Shown here: positions 1-10,744 of the stretch, piece by piece
Position numbering within the stretch: the stretch's first letter is position 1
Layout: the number at the start of each line of letters is the position of its first letter
Assembly (NCBI RefSeq): GCF_020283565.1
Contig: NC_060065.1
Coordinates: 58,522,989-58,586,988 of the forward strand
Source: Trifolium pratense
Lineage: Eukaryota; Streptophyta; Magnoliopsida; Fabales; Fabaceae
DNA: 64,000 nt
Direction of reading: 5' to 3'
Position numbers and translations under genes: made by a program
The notes under the pieces: model-generated
What the model was told of the DNA's origin: nothing
Databases searched by the model: none
The model's input: the letters and a program-made list of their open reading frames with translations, nothing else

Positions 1-380
1 TGTATTCACTAGAGTTTTTAGTGATTTTTCAAAGAAAAGAATCAACTAAAAGTAGTCTACGAACTATAAATAATTGAACCACAAGGTAAGAAATGTCCAA
101 TTCATTTTTATTTATTTTTTAACATGTTAGGACCAGTTAACAGATATCAGTGTTTCAATTTGGATAAACATTGTATGACAATGCCAAACATTTGGAGTAA
201 CCGTAAGCATCCAATCAAGACCACTTGCTTGTTCTAGTAGGTTTAGTATAGAACTGCTATTAAGCAACAATCTAAAACTAAATCCATTAAAAAGCTAATG
301 ACAGAATAGGAAATGCAATATACCAACACTGGTAAGCAAATAAACAGCAGAATAGAATAAAGAGTAGCAGTATAGCTGAC

Positions 381-500
381 CTCCAACTTGTCCTTGGCGG
401 ACATGTGGTTTATCGGAAGCTTACGGCATTCCTCTGTCAAACGGAAACACTCGCTAACATTTTCAGGTGAGACAAAACCAAGCCCGGCCTTGATGCATGA
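381..500 (-). pseudogene. JMJ copy A, C-terminal JmjC exon
   Basis: This 120-nt exon has a TAG acceptor side and a GT donor. It encodes [15 protein letters not shown] and then [16 protein letters not shown], the block that follows the JmjC fold in JMJ25-type proteins. The frame is intact here. It aligns base for base with 36469-36588 (120 nt, copy B) and 46931-47048 (118 nt, copy C). Confidence 0.85.
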
Positions 501-753
501 CTACAAAAAGATGATGCATGTATTGACATTAACACGAAAATGTTATAGCATTTAATGTTTCAAAAATAACTGACATATATTTAACACATTAACTTAAACA
601 AATCAATAGAGTTAATTGGCTAAAATATTGCTTTGTTGGCAAGAAAAAAATACAAAATTTTGTAATAAAATTCAGGAAACACATTCCTAGCAAAATATTA
701 TAGTTTTTAAGGCAGACAAGGAAATTTATACCATGTATGCATGTAAACTTTAC

Positions 754-839
754 CTTCAGATTTCTGAGTTTGTGAGGACAACTGGCAGGAATGAAAACAG
801 CATCTCCTAGCTTCCGAATAGAAGTCCAAGGCTCAATTC
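754..839 (-). pseudogene. JMJ copy A, exon with the last JmjC metal-ligand histidine
   Basis: This 86-nt exon encodes [20 protein letters not shown] followed by CPHKLRNLK, the strand carrying the final Fe(II)-ligand His of the JmjC fold. The family norm is Gly-Cys-Pro-His-Gln-Val; here Ser replaces Gly and Lys-Leu replaces Gln-Val. Copy C keeps the more typical form at 47658-47743. The preceding exon is missing: the sequence at 935-960 jumps across it compared with copy C. Confidence 0.82.
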
Positions 840-1470
840 CTACAAATCAAAGGTGAACTTTCAACAAAATGGTACAGTTTAATTGATCAAACCAGCCCAT
901 TTCCCAAAAACATAAGAAAATTTATAAACATTACTAACCATTCTCCTCCTTTAGGATATGCCAATCAAGATACACATACATAATGAGTGGGCTAGCATCA
1001 GACAAACCAGTCCTCTACATACAGCAGCCATTGAATGCCAAATACACTTCAAAATTGTCATTAAGATATAAAACATATTTAATCATCCAATGACCTTTTG
1101 AACATAAGCATCTATTGTTATCATAATGCAAGGTCCATAAATTAATAAACCAGTCAGACTATATATATGACATGTATCAATCCTGATGATCATATCTGTT
1201 GGATATTGTGTTTTATTTGGAAAGTTTGAAGACTAAGCCCCACAGCAGTCTACTTATTTATTTATTTAAACCCCCAGCAACTCACTTTTTGGAATAAGTT
1301 TGTTTCATTATTTTTTAAAAAGAAAGTTTCCTCTTGTTCATCTATTTCATGACTTAACAATGAGAGTTCTCTCGTAATTCTGTTGCTAGGGGTTTTCTCA
1401 TACGGGGCTATTGAATCGTGAGGACTTTTGTCTTATGCATAGCGTGTCTTCACTGCTTCATGCCTATCTA

Positions 1471-1880
1471 TTCTTATAATTTTGTCTAGGTCTAACTCAA
1501 TTTTACAAATTTGGCTTGTAAGGTATGTATTGTCTAAGCTTTATAAGCACTACATAGGCCAAATCTCCAGTCGATATCGGACTCTTAACACTCCCCCTCA
1601 CGTTCAGGACAAAACATCTGATGAGTCGATAATACATATGGAATATGGATCAGAACACACTCGCTCGCACACATGAATTGACATCTAGAGCGTGGGCAAA
1701 TGGAGGTGGAATAACAAATAACTTTGTCCAATAAGAGATCCAGGACAGACTGTGACACCATTCCTAAAATTTGGGTTAGGCTTAACTCAAACCCTACAAA
1801 ACCAACTCAAAAGGTAAAGATTCTCTTACCTTATAAGCACTACACAGGACATATCTCTAGTCAATGTGGGACTCTCAACA
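1471..1880 (-). mobile_element. Old TRIM-like mini LTR element in a JMJ intron
   Basis: Two diverged direct repeats of about 120 bp (1471-1590 and 1761-1880) start, in element orientation, with TGTTGAGAGTCC or TGTTAAGAGTCC. They flank about 170 bp of non-coding sequence. Beside the inner edges are a purine tract (GTGAGGGGGAG, read on the minus strand at 1591 onward) and a primer-site-like TGGTGTCACAG ending at 1760. The same element sits at the same place in copy C (48720-49133), so it was present before the gene duplicated. No protein-coding capacity is seen. I found no clean target duplication. Confidence 0.65.
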
Positions 1881-2478
1881 CATCTCATCACACTAAGGAC
1901 TAGACATCTGAAACATGGATAATGCAAGTAGATTAACATGGATCTCAGCATCTATATCCACAATTATTTTCTATGTTTGTGGTTTGTGCTCTAGGTTCAT
2001 AGTTCTTGATTACAGTTGTTCATGACATGGTATGTGATACGTGATCGGCAGTACATGTGTTTTTTTTTGTTATAAGCATCGGCAGCAGTACATGTGTAGT
2101 TTGTCGTGACCGTGATTTGTAGAGTTGGTGGTCAATATTTTCAAACAATGTCAATATATTTCCGTATTCGTGATGATACATGTCTCTCTCACATTCTCAA
2201 CATCGGAGGAATGTAGTCGGCTGTTTCATTAATTTGCTGGCGGGTCTTGATAGAATGTGTCATTTTGTCAAGTGTTTTTTATGTATTTTCAGTTTGTAGG
2301 AGGGAGGGAGGGAGACTGTTCATTTATTCTGGGTTTGGGTTGTTCTGTATTTGTTTCTTTTGTACTTCCTGTTCTAATTTTTGGCACATCTTGTGCTAAT
2401 TATTAGTTTTTCCAAAAACAATTTACCTTATACAAAAAATAACTATTATGTATTACCAGCTGCATCCATCACTCAATG

Positions 2479-2483
2479 CTTTG
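2479..2483. repeat. Copia-1 target-site duplication, left (CTTTG)
   Basis: CTTTG stands immediately before the 5' LTR and is repeated at 6843-6847 after the 3' LTR. The uninterrupted sequence survives in copy C near 49668, where the repeat is single. This fixes both ends of Copia-1 exactly. Confidence 0.95.
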
Positions 2484-2631
2484 TGTTGGAAAATATTTAG
2501 TTTCCTAGTTTGTTATTTCTAGGAGATTCTAAGCCTATCTATTATTTCCTTTTATGTTTGTACACTTCCTATTTAAACCAGCCTTGAGCTGAGGAATAAC
2601 ACATAACAGTATTCACTTATTATTTTCTACA
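2484..2631 (+). repeat. Copia-1 5' LTR
   Basis: This 148-bp LTR begins TGTTGG and ends CTACA. By eye it matches the 3' LTR at 6695-6842 at every base. The primer-binding site follows directly. Confidence 0.95.
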
Positions 2632-2643
2632 TGGTATCAAGAG
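2632..2643 (+). promoter_or_regulatory. Copia-1 primer-binding site (initiator tRNA-Met type)
   Basis: TGGTATCAAGAG abuts the LTR end. It is close to the plant copia consensus TGGTATCAGAGC, which is complementary to the 3' end of initiator tRNA-Met, with one extra A. Confidence 0.85.
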
Positions 2644-2730
2644 CTCCCGATTTTGGGGGTCTCGCTTCCGCAAAACCCTAGCCGCCGTCGTGTTTACAAT
2701 CTGACCACGACAACTGATTTTGTGTGCGGC

Positions 2731-2839
2731 ACTGTTCACCCGTGGTACTGTTCATACGCACTGTTCATTCGCTGGTACTGTTCACGACGGTACTGTTCGC
2801 ACGCACTGTTCACGTGGTTACTGTTCACGAGTACTGTTC
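2731..2839 (+). repeat. Copia-1 leader: eight copies of ACTGTTC at 13-17 bp spacing
   Basis: ACTGTTC, mostly followed by A, occurs at 2731, 2747, 2760, 2777, 2792, 2805, 2820 and 2833. This array takes up nearly half of the short leader between the primer site and the reading frame. Its role is unknown; packaging, translation or silencing are all possible. Confidence 0.85.
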
Positions 2840-2895
2840 ACCTGTGTTAATTTTTCTTTGCTGCTTCCGGTACTACTTGGCTAAGATTATTAATT

Positions 2896-5800
2896 ATGAT
2901 GTTTTTTTATTCTCGACGACGATATTCCACTTTCAAATACCGTCGTGAATGCAAATATTGTCATCGTTTGGGACATACTATTTTTCAATGTTGGAAATTA
3001 CATGGTCTTCCGCGACCTTCAAATCAGAAGAACAAAGGTGGAGGTGAGGGTCATACATTCCAAGCCAGTAATTCTGATCAAGAGCATCAGTCTTCTTCAA
3101 TTCAGCTTTCATTCACGATGGAACAACTAGACAGACTGTACAAAATTCTTGAATCTAACACTCTTTCTGGCTCTGTTGCCCCCAAAGGTACTTCTGCCCT
3201 TTTTAGTGTCAGTCCCAGTCGTGCTTGGATAGTAGATTCGGGTGCAAGTGATCACATGACAGGTGATTCTACTCTGTTTTCTTCTTATAGTCCATGTGCA
3301 GGTAACCATAAAATAAAAATTGCGGATGGATCCTTTTCAGCCATTGCGGGTAAAGGTTCGGTTGTGTTGTCTCCAAGTCTAACCCTTAAAGATGTTCTTC
3401 ATGTCCCAAATCTATCTTGTAGTCTCATGTCTGTCAGTAAATTAGCCCAAGATAGAAATTGTCAAACTAATTTTTTTCATACTCATTGTGTTTTTCAGGA
3501 TTTGAACTCGGGGAAGATGATTGGTAGTGCTAAGGAGAGTGGAGGACTCTACTACTTCGACATTGAACCTGAATCACAACTACCTTCCAAACCAATAAGT
3601 TCATGCTTTGAATCTTTTTTAGTTCTGAATAATAATAATGATGATGTTATGTTATGGCATTCACGATTAGGTCATCCTAGTTTTCCTTATTTAAAACACT
3701 TATTTCCTGAGTTATTTCGTAATAAGGATTTATCTTTGTTTAAATGTGAAGCATGTGAATTTGCAAAACATCATCGTTCTCATTTTCCATTACAGCCCTA
3801 CAAACCATCAAAACCTTTTTCTGTTATTCACAGTGATGTTTGGGGCCCTAACCGAACGAGTACACTTTCTCATAAAAAATGGTTTATCACATTTATAGAT
3901 GATCACTCAAGAGTTTGTTGGGTGTACTTGTTAAAGGGGAAATCTGACGTTTGTCAGGCCGTAAAAGATTTTGTTAAAATGGTGCAAAATCAATTTCAAA
4001 CAAATATTCAAGTATTTAGAAGTGATAACGGCAAAGAATATTTTAACACAATGTTGAGTGATTTTTTTCGTGAAAATGGAATTGTGCATCAAAGTTCATG
4101 CCCTAACACTCCCCAACAAAATGGAGTTGCAGAAAGAAAAAATAGGCACTTGTTGGAGGTGGCTAGAGCTTTACTTTTCGCAAGTAAAGTACCAAATTAT
4201 TTGTGGGGTGAAGCAGTTTTAACTGCTGCATACTTAATTAACAGAGTGCCCTCCAAAGTTCTTAATTTTAAAACTCCAATTCATATTTTCAAAGAATGTT
4301 TTCCTAATGATCGTGTTTCAAACGATTTGACCTTAAAAATCTTTGGTTGCACTGCATTTGTTCATGAACATAAGAATATTAGCAAACTTGAACCGCGTGC
4401 TATAAAATGTGTTTTTGTTGGGTATTCTCCAACCCAGAAGGGATATAAATGTTTTGATCCAAAAAATCAGAAAATGTTTGTCACCATGGATGTTACATTC
4501 TTTGAAAACAAACCTTTTTTTGACACGCATCTTCAGGGGGGAAATTTAAATGAAGATTCGTCTCAAACTGAGGACATGAGTTTTTTTAACTCGTTTCAAA
4601 CTGAGGACATGAGTTTTTTTAATAATTTATCTTTGCCGGTATCACAAAGTTCTAAGACTTATACTTCTGCACCAACGAAAAATGGCCATGATTCTTTATC
4701 TAATCCTACTCCTGTTATGAGAAGTGAGCTTGGTGAATCCGAGCCTACATTTTTTCATGAAGAAAACAATGAGAATCTTGAAAACAATGATAATGATGAT
4801 CTAATTGAAATGCCACAAAATAATGAGTCATATAAAGATAATAGGTTTGAAGCAGGAAACAAGACTTGGAAAGGAAAGGTTTTTGTGAGAAAGAATCACA
4901 AAGAAAGTGATGAGTCCACATCTCAACACTGTCATGAATCTGAACCGGGGGATGATCAACTTCCTAAAAAAAGAAAAGGTAAGTCTATCTCTGTTTCTGA
5001 GAGTCGTATTTTGTATCCCGATATCGATGATCCTGTAGCTGTTAGAAAACCTATTAGATCTTGCACTAAATACCCATTGTCCAATTTTATATCATATTCA
5101 AATTTGTCTTCGTCTTTTTCTGCCTTTACCTCAAAATTGTCTAGTGTAGAGATTCCAAAAAATGTACAGGTTGCTCTAGAAGTTCCAAAGTGGAGGGAAG
5201 CTGTACTTGAGGAGATGAAAGCTCTTGAAAAGAACAAAACCTGGAGTGTTATGACACTACCGGATGGCAAGAAGACGGTTGGATGCAAATGGGTGTTTAC
5301 TGTGAAGTATAATTCAGATGGGTCAATCGAAAGGTACAAGGCTCGATTGGTGGCTAAGGGTTTTACCCAAACTTATGGTATAGACTACTCAGAGACTTTT
5401 GCTCCTGTTGCAAAATTGAACACTGTCAGAATTCTCTTGTCTCTTGCTGCTAACTTAGATTGGCCCCTACATCAGTTGGATGTTAAGAATGCTTTTCTCA
5501 ATGGTGATTTAGAAGAAGAAGTATATATGGACATTCCTCCTGGCTTTGAAGACAAGTTTGGATCAAATGTATGCAAACTAAATAAGTCTTTGTATGGATT
5601 AAAGCAGTCTCCTAGAGCTTGGTTTGAAAAGTTCACTTATTCCATGAAGAAACAAGGGTACATTCAAGGACAAGCTGACCACACCTTGTTCACAAAGTTC
5701 TCCCAAGATGGAAAAATTGCTGTCCTAATTGTTTATGTTGATGATATCGTCCTTACTGGAGATGATATAGTTGAAATGGCAAGAGTAAAAGAGAAATTAG

Positions 5801-6687
5801 CATTAGACTTTGAAATCAAGGACTTGGGATCCATGAGATATTTTCTTGGTATGGAGGTTGCTCGATCAAAAGATGGTATTGTAGTTTCCCAGCAAAAATA
5901 CATTCTAGATTTATTGAAAGAAACAGGAATGAGTGGATGTCGACCAGCAGATACTCCCATGGATCCTAATGCAAAACTTTGGGAAGAAGGTAGTGTTCCT
6001 GTTGATACTGGAAGGTACCAGAGATTGGTTGGGAAACTGATTTATTTGGCACACACTAGACCTGACATTGCTTTCTCGGTTAGTGTAGTAAGTCAGTTTA
6101 TGCATTCTCCTTTTGAGGAACATCTTGAGGCAGTCTATAGGATACTGCGATATTTGAAAGCAAATCCTGGAAAGGGATTATTTTTTAAGAAGACTAATGA
6201 AAGAAATGTGTCTATCTTTACCGATGCTGATTGGGCAGGTTCAGTCACTGACAGAAGATCAACCTCCGGATATTGTACCTATGTTTGGGGTAATCTTGTG
6301 ACATGGAGGAGCAAGAAACAAGGAGTTGTAGCAAGAAGTAGTGCAGAAGCTGAGTTTAGAGCTATAGCTCAAGGTATTTGTGAAGGATTATGGATCCACA
6401 AAGTCCTAGAAGAGCTTAAGATGAAAATTGAGCTTCCATTGAAATTATACTCTGACAGTAAAGCCGCTATTAGCATAGCTCATAACCCAGTTCAACATGA
6501 CAGAACCAAGCATATTGAGATCGATCGGCATTTCATAAAAGAGAAGTTAGATGCCGGAATCATATGTCTACCTTTTGTAACTTCGAGTCAGCAAACTGCA
6601 GATATCTTGACCAAAAGCTTAGCAAGACCCACCTTTGAGCATTTGATCGGCAAATTGGGCATGATAGATATCTATGCACCAACTTGA
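2896..6687 (+). CDS. Copia-1 pol polyprotein (gag N-terminus missing)
   Basis: A single uninterrupted 1263-codon frame. Order: zinc knuckle at about residues 18-31 (CKYCHRLGHTIFQC), aspartic protease motif IVDSGASDH at about 112, the GAG-pre-integrase HHCC part (LWHSRLGHP, CEACEFAKHH), integrase core with HSDVWGP, FRSDNGKEYF and PNTPQQNGVAERKN, reverse transcriptase with YVDDIVLTGDD, and RNase H with TDADWAGS, SSAEAEFRAIA and SDSKAAI. It copies element RNA to DNA and integrates it. A short in-frame duplication (QTEDMSFFN twice, near 4567-4620) lies between integrase and RT. The usual UBN2-type capsid domain ahead of the knuckle is absent, so particles would have to come from a relative's gag. 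The first ATG is taken as the start, with low certainty. Confidence 0.92.
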   Translation: MMFFYSRRRYSTFKYRRECKYCHRLGHTIFQCWKLHGLPRPSNQKNKGGGEGHTFQASNSDQEHQSSSIQLSFTMEQLDRLYKILESNTLSGSVAPKGTSALFSVSPSRAWIVDSGASDHMTGDSTLFSSYSPCAGNHKIKIADGSFSAIAGKGSVVLSPSLTLKDVLHVPNLSCSLMSVSKLAQDRNCQTNFFHTHCVFQDLNSGKMIGSAKESGGLYYFDIEPESQLPSKPISSCFESFLVLNNNNDDVMLWHSRLGHPSFPYLKHLFPELFRNKDLSLFKCEACEFAKHHRSHFPLQPYKPSKPFSVIHSDVWGPNRTSTLSHKKWFITFIDDHSRVCWVYLLKGKSDVCQAVKDFVKMVQNQFQTNIQVFRSDNGKEYFNTMLSDFFRENGIVHQSSCPNTPQQNGVAERKNRHLLEVARALLFASKVPNYLWGEAVLTAAYLINRVPSKVLNFKTPIHIFKECFPNDRVSNDLTLKIFGCTAFVHEHKNISKLEPRAIKCVFVGYSPTQKGYKCFDPKNQKMFVTMDVTFFENKPFFDTHLQGGNLNEDSSQTEDMSFFNSFQTEDMSFFNNLSLPVSQSSKTYTSAPTKNGHDSLSNPTPVMRSELGESEPTFFHEENNENLENNDNDDLIEMPQNNESYKDNRFEAGNKTWKGKVFVRKNHKESDESTSQHCHESEPGDDQLPKKRKGKSISVSESRILYPDIDDPVAVRKPIRSCTKYPLSNFISYSNLSSSFSAFTSKLSSVEIPKNVQVALEVPKWREAVLEEMKALEKNKTWSVMTLPDGKKTVGCKWVFTVKYNSDGSIERYKARLVAKGFTQTYGIDYSETFAPVAKLNTVRILLSLAANLDWPLHQLDVKNAFLNGDLEEEVYMDIPPGFEDKFGSNVCKLNKSLYGLKQSPRAWFEKFTYSMKKQGYIQGQADHTLFTKFSQDGKIAVLIVYVDDIVLTGDDIVEMARVKEKLALDFEIKDLGSMRYFLGMEVARSKDGIVVSQQKYILDLLKETGMSGCRPADTPMDPNAKLWEEGSVPVDTGRYQRLVGKLIYLAHTRPDIAFSVSVVSQFMHSPFEEHLEAVYRILRYLKANPGKGLFFKKTNERNVSIFTDADWAGSVTDRRSTSGYCTYVWGNLVTWRSKKQGVVARSSAEAEFRAIAQGICEGLWIHKVLEELKMKIELPLKLYSDSKAAISIAHNPVQHDRTKHIEIDRHFIKEKLDAGIICLPFVTSSQQTADILTKSLARPTFEHLIGKLGMIDIYAPT

Positions 6688-6694
6688 GGGGGGG
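6684..6694 (+). promoter_or_regulatory. Copia-1 polypurine tract
   Basis: TTGAGGGGGGG ends exactly at the first base of the 3' LTR. This is the expected plus-strand primer site. Confidence 0.88.
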
Positions 6695-6842
6695 TGTTGG
6701 AAAATATTTAGTTTCCTAGTTTGTTATTTCTAGGAGATTCTAAGCCTATCTATTATTTCCTTTTATGTTTGTACACTTCCTATTTAAACCAGCCTTGAGC
6801 TGAGGAATAACACATAACAGTATTCACTTATTATTTTCTACA
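6695..6842 (+). repeat. Copia-1 3' LTR
   Basis: This 148-bp repeat is identical by eye to 2484-2631. It is followed by the CTTTG target duplication at 6843-6847. Confidence 0.95.
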
Positions 6843-7279
6843 CTTTGTGACAAAATACAGGGATCATTATAGATTATTGTTGTAGTTGTGTGATTCTAGA
6901 TAAAAGGAGGAGAGAAAATAATAAAAACTTTGAATAATATTGATAATAACTTGTGATGTATAAAACTGAACACTAATACCTATTTATAGGACTCAATCCT
7001 AAATAAATAGGGAAATCAAGAACAAATAATAATAAATAAAAGATATGGAAAAATTTGTCAAAAAAAAAGATATGGAAATTAATCCAAAAGGATAATTTAA
7101 GATATGCAAAGATTGAAAACGGATCCTGGGAGATAAACCAAGATTTTAATAGATATTATTTTATTTTCTAACAATTATATTGCACCTGTCAAAAAATATG
7201 AATAACAATAGTGTTGTAACAGTAAGTTAAAAAGGGGGTATCCAAACAAATAATAAAAAATTAACTTAACTAATTTTAC

Positions 7280-7573
7280 CTGATTTAAAGGAGAGCAATG
7301 TACATGCCTGAACTCTCTGAAATGCTTCTTTAGATATTTTTCCAATTTAGGTACATCCTCTCTCCTAAATATATCCCAGAGAGCACCGTCTAAAGAATCC
7401 CCCCAAGGGAATGAATTATCAAGCATGCCAACATTAGTCTCTCCATCTTGATTATCACCGTATAGATGTAGCTCCCTCTTGTCCTGCTTGAGGTGCATTT
7501 GTGTCAGTTTCTTAATGGCTTCAATGCTATCAGACTTCAATTCCACTTTAGCAATATGAGTCAACACATTTAC
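7280..7573 (-). pseudogene. JMJ copy A, middle JmjC exon
   Basis: The exon opens [20 protein letters not shown] and later reads [19 protein letters not shown] and [15 protein letters not shown], the conserved helix-rich part between the two Fe-ligand strands of JMJ25-type JmjC domains. The frame is open, acceptor TTTTTAG and donor GTAAAAT are good, and the Trp that is a stop codon in copy B is kept here. Confidence 0.87.
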
Positions 7574-8039
7574 CTAAAAAGTCAAATTAGTTAGGTAATA
7601 ACATTTCATTTTACTCATAAAAGAGATGCACTTAGATGAACAAAGCAAAAAATAAGAGCAAAAAAAAAAAATTATCTAGAAAGACAATGCCTTCAGATAG
7701 AAGTATACATTGATTACAACTTTCTAATCCATAAGCATCAATCATAATTCAAGTACAAAAAATAACTTATCCAATGATAAACTAATAATTAAAATAATAC
7801 TTCTTCAGATTATTAATTACCAATATATCAACAACAACAACACATCAAATCAAATATCTAATCAAATGATGGGAGTGAGAGTGTTACCGAAAACAATGCA
7901 ATGGCTTACAAAGACATTGTATACATCCTGGTCCTACAGACTATGCACCTTCCAATATGAAACTCAATTATAAAATAATAAACATAAAATAAAATAAAAA
8001 AATCATAAGACGTTCTAGAAAACCCAGTAAGAAGCATAC

Positions 8040-8370
8040 TGCATCAGACAAATCACAATGGAGCTTAGTCACAGAATCACCCCGCCCAAACTCCGGAGCA
8101 AATCCATAAGCAATATATGTTTTTGGGCCCATATCTGGCTTTAGAACACCATAAGGCAACTTCGCAGCAAGGTTAAGAACAACCCCTGATATAGTCTGTA
8201 TATTCTTTATACGGCAAGGAAGATATGAACTCAGCACAATGACGGGACAAACTTTCTTTAAATAAATTAGAAGGAGGCCAATCTTTTAATTTCAAAACTT
8301 GTGGCCACTTAAGCCAATCCAAGCAACCATTTGTGTACCCAGTAAAGAATTGGTGAGCATTAATATCTCC
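8040..8370 (-). pseudogene. JMJ copy A, JmjC entry exon with the Fe(II) H-x-D motif, one frameshift
   Basis: It begins GDINAHQFFTGYTNGCLDWL and continues with [35 protein letters not shown], then [20 protein letters not shown] and [11 protein letters not shown]. His and Asp of HCD are the first two iron ligands. A single extra T near 8192 puts the two halves in different frames. The borders are canonical (GCAG acceptor, GTATGC donor). Confidence 0.86.
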
Positions 8371-9322
8371 CTGCATTCAATCAACAACTCAAAAAAAATA
8401 AAAAATCAGAAATTACCAGCAACAGGTAGACATGTCACGTAAAGGAAGAAAAAACTAGTAAAACTAAGCAGATAGAAAATGAATACAATTGGAGAACAAT
8501 ATTTTCAACTAGAGAACATAAAAAAGCAGTAAATCTTACCCCAACTTCCGACAAGATAATCTGAGTATGCATAAGAAAAGGGAAAAACAACAATAGAAAA
8601 ACAGAACCAAAGGATGCAAGGGCAACAAGAAATTATCTGGGTAGATCAAGCAAAAAGAACAGGGACACCAAAGTTCAAGAAATTGAGATTCCGCTGAAAG
8701 ATAAAAGAAGACCAATGACTAACAGAACGATGAGAGAAGTTATAATTAAGGCTGTATAAATTAAGCACACTACATCCAAATTTGTTGATAATGTTGGGGA
8801 GAACAGCATATGACAAGCTTCATGGACCAAAACATATTGACTAACACATTCCAATTAAAGTCAGAAAAGTGGCTTCTAGCTTACAATCCTAATTAGTAAT
8901 TAGATATATCTGCACATAAATAGGACTTTAACCTTGTACTAGTATCTCTTCATAACCCTGACAGTAGACCATCTAGATACTTTTTCTTAAAGAGCAACTA
9001 TCCTCCAAAAAATAGTTGGAATAGTAACATGGAACTCTCCCTTATTTTTTTAAGACATTCAATACAGGTATGGCATATGAATTGAGTAACGGACAAAATT
9101 AAATACATTGAAACTTCAGTTAATCACAAAAAGGTGGAAATAATACCAAACTCAGAAACGTGAATGAAATTCAACAATACAAAATATTGCAACATTATTC
9201 CCTAAATGACATAAAATAAGAACAAAAAGATAGCAAATTTTGAATTTTAGCAAAGACCAATACAAGCTCCAGATTTAGACACCGAACAAAATTCATGCTC
9301 AAGATTGAGAAATTGAACAGAC
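8371..9322 (-). other. Intron of JMJ copy A, AT-rich
   Basis: About 950 bp between the JmjC entry exon and the linker exon. I see no coding sequence, clear repeat borders or RNA gene in it. Confidence 0.6.
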
Positions 9323-10033
9323 CTCGCACCAATCTAAGCAATCAATTGCCTTCGCATCCAAAAGTGTTTTGTGCTTGGTATTGCTTATCTGACGGAATGC
9401 ACGCCACATGACAAGTGGTTCCCAGCTTAAACCAGATGTACATTGCTGACAATTACAGGCTCCCCTTTGCTCCAGTGCCATTGAAAATGTCTAAAATCCT
9501 CTTTGTGTAGATCTACAGCCCTGGGACAATATAAGAAGTTGTCACTGGAATCTTCATGAGAAGATGCCTTCCTTGTGTTATTGTGTATACCATCCGCATT
9601 TCTAACAGGCTTCAAACAAGAACACCTACTATCAAGAGTCTGCTCTGCATCTACAAAATTAAGTGTTTCTTCAAGTTCTTTTGCTTTACATACTAATTCA
9701 GATATGCAATTTGGTCCAAGTATGCTTCTCGGTTCAAGGAAACCATGATCACAATCATTAATGGATTTTGGGCAGGGAATGCTACCATCCCTACATGCAT
9801 GCCATCCAGATCTTGACCATTCACGAATCTCAGGCTGGGCAGCAGAACGAGGTTCAATTTTCTTTATTGTCTCTTCTTTTCCACCATGTGGATAATTACG
9901 CCCTCGGAAGATAAACTCACTCAATTGGATCTGCACTCCCTAGAAGCTTCCCACCACGAAGCTCACAGCAACAGAGGAGACAAATGTCAAAAGAGCATTT
10001 TGTATAGCTTCTATGGTAGTCAAATATTGACTC
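9323..10033 (-). pseudogene. JMJ copy A, second zinc-finger and linker exon, two frame breaks
   Basis: The upstream part reads IFDYHRSYTKCSFDICLLCC and CELRGGKLLGSADPIE, the second cysteine-rich finger; a family Cys-Pro appears as Tyr-Thr. The frame changes near 9918 and then runs through EFIFRGRNYPHGGKEE, RPRAVD-like linker sequence and [16 protein letters not shown]. At about 9437 ten bases present in copy B are missing, apparently lost between short AATGTAC repeats. This shifts the frame before [18 protein letters not shown] and DCLDWCE. The donor GAG|GTCTGT ends the exon. Confidence 0.84.
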
Positions 10034-10744
10034 CTGCTAGTTCATGATTGATAGCTGTCAGTCAGGTAGGCCGCCCGTTGTTTTAAGTTCGATCATTGAC
10101 AAGGTTCATGTCACTAAAAAAAGCGTTAAATCATTAACTATATAGAATTAGAATAACTGAAAAAATAAAAATATATAAAATAAGCCCCTACCGGTACACA
10201 CTCTTATATTTAGGATAATCTGCTACCTTTACTTTTAACTCAGAAAGTGATATCCCTGTAATGTTCATCGCAAAAGCAAATTAAAAAATGGAAAATATAT
10301 GAAGCTAAAAGTGAACTATGACTATAGAAGAATACTTAGTCTTTTGGCTTCTCTTTCCTTCTCAATCATTTGTTCTCCATCCAACTGTCTTAAATATGGA
10401 AGAAGTACTTTCAACAGGTACTTAGAGAGCCTAACCTCCTCATCCGTGTTGATTATTTTGTCCCAGCGCTTCATTTTCTACAGTAAACTAGATGGTTACA
10501 TTTCAAATGTAAAATAGGACTATAGAAAAATCAGAAGAATAGTTAGTCTAGAGGGGAGATGAGAGCTGATAATGACATTGATAACTTTATAAGATCGCAA
10601 GCATGCTTTGCAATTTCAATTACCACAGCACACAGGACATGCCTTGGCGATATCATTCTCTTTCAATTTAGGATACCTTAACAAGACACAACAAAAAAAC
10701 ATAAGGCATATTCAATTACAACATAACCAATAACAAGAGTTTTC
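10034..10744 (-). other. Intron of JMJ copy A
   Basis: About 700 bp of AT-rich sequence between two JMJ exon blocks. I see no coding sequence or well-bounded repeat in it. Confidence 0.5.

Larger units (their letters stand above)
2484..6842 (+). mobile_element. Copia-1: Ty1/copia LTR retrotransposon lacking most of gag
   Basis: This 4359-bp element has two 148-bp LTRs (TGTTGG..CTACA) that I read as identical, a canonical iMet-type primer site TGGTATCAAGAG at 2632-2643, a polypurine tract at 6684-6694 and a CTTTG target duplication. One reading frame (2896-6687) holds zinc knuckle, protease, integrase, reverse transcriptase and RNase H. Only 264 bp separate the 5' LTR from the frame, so the usual N-terminal gag domain is absent. 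It lies in an intron of JMJ copy A, opposite to the gene's strand. Identical LTRs and the empty site in copy C mean it inserted recently, after the gene duplication. Confidence 0.95.

Noticed and set aside
4956..5339. Minus-strand frame of 127 codons inside Copia-1
   Set aside because: Shadow of the pol frame on the opposite strand. It matches no family and has no promoter.
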